This document shows positions 8,332-16,288 of a DNA stretch of 22,315 bases, in pieces; position 1 is the first letter of the stretch, and each line of letters starts with the position of its first letter. The DNA is taken from contig CAYPNM010000047.1 in NCBI GenBank assembly GCA_964412105.1, positions 1 to 22,315 of the forward strand. The letters run 5' to 3'. The notes beneath the pieces are model-generated. The model had not been told where the DNA came from. It worked only from the letters and a program-made list of their open reading frames with translations, and made no database searches. The stretch comes from JAKAGZ01 sp964412105. Its GTDB lineage: Bacteria > Bacteroidota > Ignavibacteria > Ignavibacteriales > Ignavibacteriaceae. The position numbers and the translations under genes were made by a program.

Positions 8332-9195
8332 GTCTGACAAAAGACGGCATTNNNNNNNNNNNNNNNNNNNNNNNNNNNNNNNNNNNNNNNNNNNNNNNNN
8401 NNNNNNNNNNNNNNNNNNNNNNNNNNNNNNNNNNNNNNNNNNNNNNNNNNNAAAGGAATCGGCAAAGCTATTGCGAAAGAACTTGTTGCTGAAGGTTGTG
8501 ATGTCGGAATTTGTTCAAGAAGCAAGGATGATCTCCTTGAAACAGTTAGAGAAATAAAAAGCAAATATCACTCAGACGCCTTCTGGAGCGTTTGCGATCT
8601 TAATAAACAAAAGGATCTTGAAAGTACATTTAATCACTTCATCAAGGAATTCGGGCAGATCGATATTCTAGTTAATAATTGCGGGGGCCCATCAGCCGGC
8701 TATATGACAGATCTTGACGACGAAAAATGGCAGGCGGCATTTGATCAGGTTCTGTTAAGTGCAGTAAGATTATCAAGATATTCAGTCATAGATATGATGA
8801 AAAGGGAATGGGGAAGAATTGTAAACATAACATCGATTTCGGTTAAGCAACCCATCAATAATTTGATGCTTTCAAATTCTCTGCGCACAGGTTTAATTGG
8901 ATTTGCAAAGTCTTTAAGTAATGAAGTCGGGAAATATAATATTACCGTAAATAATATAGCACCGGGATATACTTTAACTAACAGGCTTTATGAGCTTGCA
9001 GTTTTGAGAGCAAAGGAATCCGATACTTCACACGAAGAAATTTTGATCGAAATGGCCAAAGAAATTCCGCTTGCAAGGCTTGGGGGACCAGAGGAAATAG
9101 CTGCTGCCGTTGCATTTCTTGCATCAGTTAAAGCTGGTTATATCACCGGTACAACATTACAGGTAGATGGAGGTTTTATAAAAGGACTTTTCTGA
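8328..9195 (+). CDS. SDR-family oxidoreductase, BKR-like, with atypical catalytic residues; interrupted by assembly gap
   Basis: Short-chain dehydrogenase/reductase resembling 3-oxoacyl-ACP reductases. Eight codons (MSLTKDGI) are readable before the N run; after it the frame resumes at 8452 with KGIGKAIAKEL, the second half of the TGxxxGIG cofactor motif, and runs 247 residues to TAA. Later motifs: DILVNNCGGPSAG (NNAG-like), NITSIS, APGYTLTNRL, and the C-terminal GYITGTTLQVDGG. The catalytic YxxxK is not conserved: the aligned positions are Ser (8872-8874) and Arg (8884-8886) in LSNSLRTGLIGFAKSL, while the catalytic Ser in NITS is kept. This matches a known SDR subgroup, which I recall as cd05344 (BKR-like), that lacks the perfect tetrad. 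The ATGA overlap with ackA suggests coupling. The enzyme activity is uncertain. Confidence 0.9.
8352..8451. other. Assembly gap (100 N)
   Basis: Exactly 100 undetermined bases, the conventional placeholder for a gap of unknown size. It falls in the N-terminal cofactor-binding region of the SDR gene. The frames on the two sides agree only if the true length is a multiple of three, so 100 cannot be the real length if the gene is intact. Confidence 0.99.
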
Positions 9196-9259
9196 TTCAG
9201 AGTTTTACTATTTTTGTAATATATTATTACCAATATTTTTACTAATCCCGGGGGGGAAT

Positions 9260-11167
9260 ATGCAAAGAACTTTACCTTCCTTTTTTGAAAATTGCGTAAA
9301 TAAATATTCGGACAACGTATTTCTTTGGGAAAAAACCAACGCTAAATACGAAGGCTTAAAATATTCTGCTATGCGCGAGCTGGTTCACAAATTTGCTGCC
9401 GGGTTAATGTCAATAGGAATTGAAAAAGGAGACAGGCTCGCACTAATATCAGAAGGACGATCCTATTGGATCGCAAGCGAACTAGGAATATTATTTACAG
9501 GGGCTATCAATGTCCCGATCACAACAAAGATCGAAGAGTTGAACGATCTTAAATTCAGACTGGTGCATTCAGGTTGCAAAATGGTAGTAGTTTCCCGGCA
9601 CCAGGCCGAAAAAATAAGAAAAATAAAAAACGATCTTCCGGATCTTGAAAAGGTAATTTTACTGGATGAAATAGACCGTTTAGATACAGATGAAATTTAT
9701 TTTACTGAGGTTCTGGCTGAGGGTGAAAAATTTCTTGCTTCATCCAGAGATAGATTCGAGGAAAGATGGAAGTCGCTTAATGAAAATGATTACGCAAATA
9801 TCTGTTACACTTCGGGTACGACTGCTGATCCTAAAGGAATAATTTTAACTCACAGAAACTACACAGCAAATGTTGAACAATGTGTCGAGATGCTATACCT
9901 GCCTCAGGAATACAGAAACCTTTTAATTCTGCCGTGGGATCATGCTTTTGCGCATACGGCAGGAGTTTATCTCCTAATGTCGCATGGTGCGAGCATTGCC
10001 GCAGTACAGCAGGGTAAAACTCCTATGGAAACACTTAAAAATATTCCACAAAATATAAAAGAAGTAAAACCGAGTTTTATGTACAGCGTACCGGCTCTGG
10101 CAAAAAATTTCAGGAAGAATATTGAAAAGGGAATTGGTGAAAAAGGGCCAAAAGTTGAAAAGTTATTCACCAAGGCATTAAAAACAGCGTATGATTATAA
10201 TGCTGACGGCTGGAATAAAGGAAAAGGGAAGCAGAAACTCCTAAAGCCGATGTATATGTTTTACGATAAACTTATATTCAGCAAAATTCGAGAAAATTTT
10301 GGTGGAAAGCTCGAATTCTTTATAGGAGGTGGAGCTGCGCTTGACGTTGAACTGCAAAGATTTTTCTATGCAATAGGTATCCCGATGTTCCAGGGTTACG
10401 GACTCACTGAAGCGGCTCCGGTAATATCCACTAACACTCCATTGATTCATAAACTCGGCACTTCAGGGAAAATCCTTCCCGGTATCGAAGTTCAGATAAG
10501 GGACGAAAATGATAAAGGCTTGCCAGCAGGTGTACAGGGAGAGATTTGTGTAAAGGGCGAGAATGTAATGGTAGGTTACTGGAAAAATGAAAGCGCAACC
10601 AGGCAGGCCCTTAAAAACGGATGGCTTTATACAGGAGACATTGGTTACCTTGATGAGGACGGTTATCTGAATGTGCTTGGAAGAATTAAAAGTCTCTTGA
10701 TTGGAAACGACGGAGAAAAGTTCAGTCCTGAAGGAATTGAAGAATCGATTACCGAGCAATCGGAGTATGTAGATCAGATAATGCTCTATAATTCTCAATC
10801 ACCATACACGGTTGCCTTGATAGTGCCTAATAAAGAAGCACTGCTTAAATGGGCAAAGAGGCATAATGTATTGCATCATACGCCAGAGGGCCAAAAAGCA
10901 ATATTAAATCTTCTTGATAGTGAAATTGCCAAGTTCAAATCGGGAGGTCCATTTGCAAAGGTTTTCCCGGAAAGATGGATCCCTTCGGCAGTTGCAGTGC
11001 TCGGTGAAGCATTTACTGAAGAAAATAAATTTATGAACAGCACACTTAAGATGGTGAGGGGGAAGATTACAGAATTTTACAAAAACAGGATCGATTACCT
11101 ATACACACCAGAAGGAAAGAATATCTGTAATCATCAGAATATGACTATCATCAGCAGGATTGTTTGA
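9260..11167 (+). CDS. Long-chain fatty acid--CoA ligase / AMP-binding protein
   Basis: 635-aa adenylate-forming enzyme expected to activate a fatty or other carboxylic acid to acyl-CoA via an acyl-AMP intermediate. Seen: ATP P-loop YTSGTTADPKG (residues 183-193), FFIGGGAALD (353-362), GYGLTEAAPVIS (379-390, adenine-binding), GWLYTGDIGYLDEDGYL (454-470), the GRIKSLL hinge (474-480), and a C-terminal lysine in STLKMVRGKI (Lys597) at the place of the catalytic Lys. The overall layout is that of FAA1/FadD-like long-chain synthetases. ATG 9260 is preceded by a run of seven G (9250-9256). It ends 7 bp from the oppositely oriented next gene. With the dehydrogenases upstream it suggests fatty-acid or acyl-CoA turnover; chain length cannot be read. 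Confidence 0.94.
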   Translation: MQRTLPSFFENCVNKYSDNVFLWEKTNAKYEGLKYSAMRELVHKFAAGLMSIGIEKGDRLALISEGRSYWIASELGILFTGAINVPITTKIEELNDLKFRLVHSGCKMVVVSRHQAEKIRKIKNDLPDLEKVILLDEIDRLDTDEIYFTEVLAEGEKFLASSRDRFEERWKSLNENDYANICYTSGTTADPKGIILTHRNYTANVEQCVEMLYLPQEYRNLLILPWDHAFAHTAGVYLLMSHGASIAAVQQGKTPMETLKNIPQNIKEVKPSFMYSVPALAKNFRKNIEKGIGEKGPKVEKLFTKALKTAYDYNADGWNKGKGKQKLLKPMYMFYDKLIFSKIRENFGGKLEFFIGGGAALDVELQRFFYAIGIPMFQGYGLTEAAPVISTNTPLIHKLGTSGKILPGIEVQIRDENDKGLPAGVQGEICVKGENVMVGYWKNESATRQALKNGWLYTGDIGYLDEDGYLNVLGRIKSLLIGNDGEKFSPEGIEESITEQSEYVDQIMLYNSQSPYTVALIVPNKEALLKWAKRHNVLHHTPEGQKAILNLLDSEIAKFKSGGPFAKVFPERWIPSAVAVLGEAFTEENKFMNSTLKMVRGKITEFYKNRIDYLYTPEGKNICNHQNMTIISRIV

Positions 11168-11174
11168 ATAAAAT

Positions 11175-11747
11175 CTATTCCTGAATTCTTTTCATTTCCA
11201 TTATCCAGATATTTGTCCAGGTTCTGCCGTTATCGCTGGAAATAGAAAGATCCCAGTGGAATGAATTTTTAGTGATATCTGAAAAAGTTATTCTCGAAAG
11301 TTGTTTCCCTTTTCCAGTATTTTTTTCGTGAAAGAATTCTCCTCTTCCATTCTTAAAATTTCCTGTAAGTCCATCGCCAAGGGTTGGGTTAAGATTATCC
11401 ATCCATCTGATGTGCCACTTTTTGTCTTTTACATCATAATATCTTATGCTAAAACCTTCCAATGGTTTTGTATTCTTCATTCCTGCCCAGAAAAACTTCA
11501 CGTCACCGTGCCAGTGTTCCTCGATTGCACATCCTTTGAGAATTGAGAAAACTGAGTCACGAGCCCTGGTTTTAAGCCAAGTTCCGTCCTTTTGAATAAT
11601 TTTTTGTTGAATGTTCCAGTTTCCGATCCAGAAATCGAACTGATGTGCTTCTGCTGAGCTGCAATAGGAAGAATCGGGCGGTAACGTTGATCCTGATATT
11701 GATTTCACAAATAATGCTATCAGAAAAAGAAATAATAGCTTTTTCAT
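11175..11747 (-). CDS. Secreted DUF1579-like protein
   Basis: 190-aa protein with a signal peptide (MKKLLFLFLIALFVKSISG, cleavage near residue 19). The mature part has the signposts of the DUF1579 family, predicted small beta-barrels: HQFDFWIGNWNI at its start, GCAIEEHW after a short spacer, GFSIRYYDVKDKKWHIRWMD, and a closing SSDNGRTWTNIWIMEM. The biochemical role is unknown to me. The ATG at 11747 starts the signal peptide directly. It is the last gene of a leftward series and converges with the acyl-CoA synthetase gene, leaving 7 bp between stops and no visible terminator hairpin. Confidence 0.8.
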   Translation of the reverse strand: MKKLLFLFLIALFVKSISGSTLPPDSSYCSSAEAHQFDFWIGNWNIQQKIIQKDGTWLKTRARDSVFSILKGCAIEEHWHGDVKFFWAGMKNTKPLEGFSIRYYDVKDKKWHIRWMDNLNPTLGDGLTGNFKNGRGEFFHEKNTGKGKQLSRITFSDITKNSFHWDLSISSDNGRTWTNIWIMEMKRIQE

Positions 11748-11845
11748 GTCTCATCCAGTTTAATATAGGTTAAATTGTTTTAGAAAGATAAAACAAAAGC
11801 AATAAGATGAAACATATTTTTGCCTGAAGATTGTGTATCTGAGGA

Positions 11846-12511
11846 TTACAAACTGATTCTAAACAAATTTATTTTTATGATCTGCGATTGATCAACCAAA
11901 TCTTTTAATGATAAAGCCTTATTACTAATTTCAAAGTTTCTGCAATTGGCTGTAGATAGATTTTGTTGCGGCCAGTCTGCATATGCTAAAGAATAAATTA
12001 GCGAACAAGCCACCGGCATAATTAAAATTAGGACCCCACCTTGATGATTAGCAAAAGTATTATTATTGTTGATTGATTTAACTACAATTACAGCCCCTGA
12101 AGCAACCAGCGCACCAAATTCTGAATACATAACCGTTTTCCAGAAGGAATGATTTTTATTCTCAGCTTTTGCGACAATATGAACTCCTGTTGCCGTTCCA
12201 AATGCATATGCTGAAATTGCAACCGCTGTCCAGAAATCTTCCACTGATTTATCGGCTGTTTCACTAAAGCTGGCTACAAACGCCACTCCAAATGGAATAA
12301 ATGCAGATGCCAGACCCATTGCACCACCGACTATAACCTGCCCGCCGACATTTATTTCGGAATGATGGGTTCTGCTAATTGAAAGTAGCGAATCTATATT
12401 TGAATTTTGCAGATTTACTTTTTCGAGATTTAACGGAGTTTTCTTTTCAGGTACATGTTGAGCGAAAATATTGAATGTAAGCGCAATTATTAGAATTATC
12501 GATTTCCCCAT
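11846..12511 (-). CDS. Hypothetical exported membrane protein
   Basis: 221-aa protein that I do not recognise. It has an N-terminal signal-like segment ending in FAQ (residues 1-17), a polar stretch to about 55, then Gly/Ala-rich hydrophobic segments at about 57-82, 93-114, 130-145 and 158-177, separated by short polar loops, and a polar tail. This suggests an exported protein with three or four membrane helices. A G-rich Shine-Dalgarno (GAGGGGGAA) lies directly before the ATG, so the start is good. It is 61 bp downstream of the YdeI-like gene on the same strand. No function is proposed. Confidence 0.7.
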   Translation of the reverse strand: MGKSIILIIALTFNIFAQHVPEKKTPLNLEKVNLQNSNIDSLLSISRTHHSEINVGGQVIVGGAMGLASAFIPFGVAFVASFSETADKSVEDFWTAVAISAYAFGTATGVHIVAKAENKNHSFWKTVMYSEFGALVASGAVIVVKSINNNNTFANHQGGVLILIMPVACSLIYSLAYADWPQQNLSTANCRNFEISNKALSLKDLVDQSQIIKINLFRISL

Positions 12512-12572
12512 TTCCCCCTCAAGCTTAATTTATAAAAGTTTGTTATTTAAATTTAGCTAGGAAATTCCTGAA

Positions 12573-13202
12573 TTACCTGATAGTATATTTATTTTCTTTC
12601 ATATATTTCCAGTTTCTCGGTTTACCTTCCGACAGCCAATTGATTGAAGCAGTAATTCTTTTATTTCTTGTCTCTTCTGTCTTTGCTTCTGTTATCCATC
12701 CAATATATTCTCTTTTGTGTGAAGTAATAAAATTATCAAATGTAGTTTTTGCATTTTTATTTTTGCTCAATGCTTTTGCAAAATAATCGGGGATTACGAG
12801 TTCCTTCTGTTCTGCTTTTTTATTTTTTGGAACTTTCACCCCTTTTTCATTTAGTTTGGCAGCTTCCTTAATGATTGAAAGTATAACTTTGTCGGAGGGC
12901 AAATCGGAAATAGTGGTAATTCTCCCAAACTGTCCCATTGCCTGTTGATCAGATGGAATAAGGATACCTCTTTTATTGAGCAATGACGCCTTCCAGAATC
13001 CAAATGTACAGTGCTCTTTAAATGCTGCCATATTGCAAAGGATACTGCCGGAATATTCAAAATTGGGGAAACCCCATTTTATTTTTTCTTCAACGGCAGG
13101 GCAGCCTTTATGGATAAGTTCACGGATATGTTTCAATATCGGTTTTGCAAAATCCTGAGATTTTGAAATGTATGCATCAACTAAATTGTCTTTCTTTCCC
13201 AT
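12573..13202 (-). CDS. YdeI/OmpD-associated family protein with DUF1801 domain
   Basis: 209-aa cytoplasmic protein without a signal peptide. The N-terminal half (about 12-115) looks like DUF1801: HIRELIHKGCPAVEEKIKWG, then AAFKEHCTFGFWKAS and RITTISDLPSDK. The C-terminal part (about 130-200) looks like the OmdA/YdeI domain: IPDYFAKALSKNKNAKTTF, HKREYIGWITEAKTEETR and KRITASINWLSEGK. Proteins of this make-up are annotated as bacteriocin-protection or YdeI-like; the molecular function is not settled to my knowledge. AAGGAA precedes the ATG at 13202. It starts 33 bp after the glutaminase-family gene on the same strand, so cotranscription is plausible, but the link in function is unclear. Confidence 0.85.
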   Translation of the reverse strand: MGKKDNLVDAYISKSQDFAKPILKHIRELIHKGCPAVEEKIKWGFPNFEYSGSILCNMAAFKEHCTFGFWKASLLNKRGILIPSDQQAMGQFGRITTISDLPSDKVILSIIKEAAKLNEKGVKVPKNKKAEQKELVIPDYFAKALSKNKNAKTTFDNFITSHKREYIGWITEAKTEETRNKRITASINWLSEGKPRNWKYMKENKYTIR

Positions 13203-13235
13203 AGAAAATTCCTTTTTGTAAGGTTGATGTTAAAG

Positions 13236-15299
13236 TTAAAACAACATTTTGATGAATATTCCCCCTACAACGCTTCTGGCCTGGAATGCATCTTTGCGTG
13301 CTGTTTTTGTTTCATACCAATCGCAGAACGGAACTCTGTCGGGAGTGTTATTCAGATATTCAGCTATAGTATGCATAAAACTGTCGAAGTCGTTTTTATC
13401 TTTAAACATTGATGCAGTCCATGTCATCCATTCAGGTTTTGTAAAATCCGCCCTGTTGTCCAAAGGGAGCCCGTATTTATTTAACTTAGTTTTATAATAG
13501 CTCAATTCTTTTTCCGAAACTTCAGGCGAAAAAAGGTTCAACTTAAATAATTTATCCCACACCAGATTATATTTCATACTCCAGGTTCCGGGCTTATCAA
13601 ATGCAAGCTTATAATGATCTTTATCCAACGCCATTACTTCCCATTTTTTTGCATATGATTTTGCAATGTTATAATATTCTGCTGCCTTATCTTTCATTCC
13701 CGCCATTTCGCATATTTTTGAGAAACAACCAAGTGCAACAATTGCTTTTACGGATAAATTTGTATTGTGAGCTAAGTGACCCGTAAAGTCATCTGTGCAT
13801 AACTGGTTTTCCGGATCAAGTCCTTTTTCTTTAAGATACTCTGCCCATTTTTCCAGGCTGTTCCAATATTTCTCAGCATATTCAGTATTATTTTCGGCTC
13901 TGCATAATCCGTAAGTCAATATTATCATATTCCCTGATTCTTCAACGGGCATTTGATCTTCTTCAGAAGTTTCTCCTCCTCCATAGACCTGTCCGTTGGC
14001 TTTTGGATAAGTGCCAAGGTCGTGAGGAGCGAAAGGAAATTTCCATCTTGGCAATTCAGAATATTGGAATACAGGGGTCAGTAAGGCTTTAAGAAGCTGC
14101 GGATTTAAATACATAAAAAACGGTGCTGAAGGATAAATTACATCTACAGTGCTTATGCAACCGTTGCTGAAATCCTCTTTAGGAAAAAGCATCGGAGTTC
14201 CGTCTATATCCGCGACTAGTTTATGAGCGCCAAAAACCTGGCGGTAAGCGAGTGCGCAAATCGACGCATAATCTTCACCGCCTTTTTCATTTAGCTTAGC
14301 TTTTAGTCCTTTATCGAACTCTTCACATTTCTTGATTAATAAGGTGTAATTCCTAATTCTGCTGTTAAGCAGATCATTTATTGAAGCCCCATTTCTCTTC
14401 CAGTATGCCCGGAGATCGCGATGAAAGTATTGGATTGCATAAATATCATCAAATGCAAGAACTGTGTAAATCTCTCTTTGATTTGTTCCGACTTTTCCCA
14501 GATCAAAAAGATAGGCCTGAACAAGCCATCCGTCATTACCGGGACGTGGCATATTGAAATCGTCTTCGGCAGGAAGTTTATTATTATTCACAAAATCGTT
14601 TCTGACTTCATCAGCAGAAGCAATTACACTTTGCGGATTCTGATCTTTTGGTGAAACAAGATAAACATAACCCCAGTCAATCCTGAGATCATCTCCCTTT
14701 TTCCCAAGGATATTTTGTTCCTGTGAACCCATTTTCATGGCTATTCCATTTTCAAGCTTCAGTCTGCCCCACGTTACCTGCTGGTTCGGCGTGTTCAAAC
14801 AAAGTTCGGCACTGTTATCGATATAAACAGATACATCATGTTCTTTGTTATCAATTGATTTTACCTGCCAGGTAATATAAGATGCATCCTCTGAGATAAG
14901 GTCGAGTGAATCGGGAAGCAGGGGAGAAGTGAAAGTAAGTTTTAAATTTATTCCTGCATCTTCATAAATATAAATTGTCTGAGTCGGGTTTATTATTGTT
15001 TGTTTAAGATTTAATGCAGGAAGAGAACTTATATTATCTCCGATAAGTCTGTAAGTCTTCCCATCAATTTTTATCATTGAACAAACACTCATAATTTTGC
15101 CAGTCCAGTGACGTGTCAAATCATTTGCCGGGTTATCGGCAAAAGACCATATGCTGAAGTAAGGATCTGCATTTATGAGAGGGATTGCCGGCGGACGGGT
15201 AATAGTACTCTGAGCAAACAAAAAACCCGATGTAAAGATTGATAGGAAAATTAAACTTTTAATAAGGAATTGCGTGTTATTTTTTCCAGAGTAATTCAT
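13236..15299 (-). CDS. Exported glutaminase-family protein (GtaA-like; DUF4965/DUF5127/DUF1793 type)
   Basis: 687-aa exported protein. The signal peptide ends in SGFLFAQ (about residue 31) and is followed by the family opening TRPPAIPLINADPYFSIWS. Recognised stretches: TWGRLKLENGIAMKMGS in the beta-rich N-terminal domain (DUF5127-like), YASICALAYRQVFGAHKLV, DVIYPSAPFFMYLNPQLLKA and FAPHDLGTYPKANGQVYGG (DUF4965-like), PVEESGNMIILTYGL, and the closing DWYETKTARKDAFQARSVVG and GGIFIKML. These match proteins named glutaminase after fungal GtaA; activity in bacteria is largely inferred, and the six-hairpin-like helical part also allows a carbohydrate role. I chose ATG 15299 over GTG 15311 because GGAAG sits 7 bp before the ATG. 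It lies 27 bp downstream of the MBL-fold gene. Confidence 0.88.
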   Translation of the reverse strand: MNYSGKNNTQFLIKSLIFLSIFTSGFLFAQSTITRPPAIPLINADPYFSIWSFADNPANDLTRHWTGKIMSVCSMIKIDGKTYRLIGDNISSLPALNLKQTIINPTQTIYIYEDAGINLKLTFTSPLLPDSLDLISEDASYITWQVKSIDNKEHDVSVYIDNSAELCLNTPNQQVTWGRLKLENGIAMKMGSQEQNILGKKGDDLRIDWGYVYLVSPKDQNPQSVIASADEVRNDFVNNNKLPAEDDFNMPRPGNDGWLVQAYLFDLGKVGTNQREIYTVLAFDDIYAIQYFHRDLRAYWKRNGASINDLLNSRIRNYTLLIKKCEEFDKGLKAKLNEKGGEDYASICALAYRQVFGAHKLVADIDGTPMLFPKEDFSNGCISTVDVIYPSAPFFMYLNPQLLKALLTPVFQYSELPRWKFPFAPHDLGTYPKANGQVYGGGETSEEDQMPVEESGNMIILTYGLCRAENNTEYAEKYWNSLEKWAEYLKEKGLDPENQLCTDDFTGHLAHNTNLSVKAIVALGCFSKICEMAGMKDKAAEYYNIAKSYAKKWEVMALDKDHYKLAFDKPGTWSMKYNLVWDKLFKLNLFSPEVSEKELSYYKTKLNKYGLPLDNRADFTKPEWMTWTASMFKDKNDFDSFMHTIAEYLNNTPDRVPFCDWYETKTARKDAFQARSVVGGIFIKMLF

Positions 15300-15326
15300 T
15301 CTTACTTCCACATTATTTTAATTTTT

Positions 15327-16055
15327 CTAATTCATTTTTCTGATTCTTATTTCCAGATCTTTTTTATTCTTAAGTAATTCAATGAGCTTATTGACATCAG
15401 TGTCGCCATAGTGATACGGGTAAAGAATCTTAGGATTGAACATTCTTACCGCATCAGCGACCATTTCGGGGGTCATGGTATAGGGAAGATTCATGGGGAG
15501 AAAAGCGATATCAATATTTTTTAGGTTTTTCATTTCAGGGATATTTTCCGTATCCCCAGCAATGTAAACTCTTTTATTTCCAAAGGTTACGACATAGCCA
15601 TTGCCATCTCCTTTTTTGTGGAATGGCCGCCCATTTTCTCTCATATGTACAATATTATAGGCCGGCACGGCTTCAATTTTTATTCCATAGACTGTTTTGC
15701 TGTCTCCATTATTCAGTATTGTTCCCCCTTCCAATTTTTCAGAGCAAAGTTTTGTATAAATCAGGCTTGTGCCTTTCCTGGTCAATTCCTCTATCACTTT
15801 CGGTTCAAAATGATCGCCGTGGTCGTGGGTGATTAAAATTATATCGGCCTTTGGTTGTGTGGTAAAATCTGCGTATCTGCTGACCGGGTCGGCGTAAATA
15901 ACATAATTGTTGAATTGAAACATCAAGGAAGCGTGACCATAAAATGTTATTATGAGATTTCCTTTTGAAGTTTTAATTGTGTCTTTTTCAAACTGAGCTT
16001 TAGAGGAGATTGAGAAAAGAGTGAATAAGAATATCGTAAGAATAAACTTTTTCAT
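15327..16055 (-). CDS. Exported metallo-beta-lactamase-fold hydrolase (UlaG-like)
   Basis: 242-aa protein with a signal peptide (MKKFILTIFLFTLFSISSKAQ). Metal-binding motif THDHGDH (His77, His79, Asp81, His82), GHASLMF near the start of the fold, AGDTE (Asp168) and YPYHYGDTD (His215) show an MBL-fold hydrolase of the UlaG/YtkL-like group. Such enzymes are often annotated as metal-dependent hydrolase or MBL-fold protein, and the substrate cannot be inferred. I placed the start at ATG 16055, which begins a clean signal peptide with AAGG upstream, rather than at 16085, which adds ten residues (MMCFTNQGIK) that would disturb it. It is the first gene of a leftward series; the glutaminase-family gene follows after 27 bp, so both probably act outside the cytoplasm. 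Confidence 0.9.
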   Translation of the reverse strand: MKKFILTIFLFTLFSISSKAQFEKDTIKTSKGNLIITFYGHASLMFQFNNYVIYADPVSRYADFTTQPKADIILITHDHGDHFEPKVIEELTRKGTSLIYTKLCSEKLEGGTILNNGDSKTVYGIKIEAVPAYNIVHMRENGRPFHKKGDGNGYVVTFGNKRVYIAGDTENIPEMKNLKNIDIAFLPMNLPYTMTPEMVADAVRMFNPKILYPYHYGDTDVNKLIELLKNKKDLEIRIRKMN

Positions 16056-16288
16056 TTTTATACCTTGGTTTGTAAAACACATCATTAATTTAAGAAATTA
16101 TGGGCTGTATTTGGAAGTATTATTTTTATAAAAGGCAATGGAAAGATTATCTATATGTTCCCTGGTGTTTTATAAGGTAAATTTAACCACAAAGTAAGCG
16201 GGGTAAAAACAGAGATCACAGAGATAAAGCTGTAAAAATTGTAAATTAAGCAGGTGATTATTTTCCTCATAAATAGAGGACAAAGGAA
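16056..16288. other. Divergent intergenic region upstream of the MBL-fold and FAD genes
   Basis: 233 bp between two divergently transcribed genes. It holds the degenerate ACAGAG repeat (16186-16223) described separately, and must hold promoters for both sides; none could be assigned with confidence. Confidence 0.5.
16186..16223 (+). repeat. Degenerate left-arm copy of the ACAGAG repeat module (copy C)
   Basis: Begins ACCACAAAG and ends ACAGAGATCACAGAG. Unit starts fall at 16189, 16209 and 16218. The missing second unit would start at 16198, where the bases GCGGGG differ from ACAGAG by three A-to-G changes. The spacing is thus the 9-11-9 seen in the two better copies. No right arm was found. 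It lies 65 bp upstream of the FAD oxidoreductase start. Confidence 0.7.

Noticed and set aside
8046..8564. Minus-strand open frame across the N gap
   Set aside because: It is antisense to ackA and the SDR gene and stays open only because the Ns hide stops; no family resemblance.
15300..15311. GTG start for the glutaminase-family gene
   Set aside because: GGAAG is placed 7 bp before the ATG at 15299, giving a cleaner signal peptide; the GTG overlaps that ribosome-binding site.
16056..16085. Upstream ATG for the MBL-fold gene
   Set aside because: It adds ten polar residues before a textbook MKK signal peptide that has its own AAGG site.
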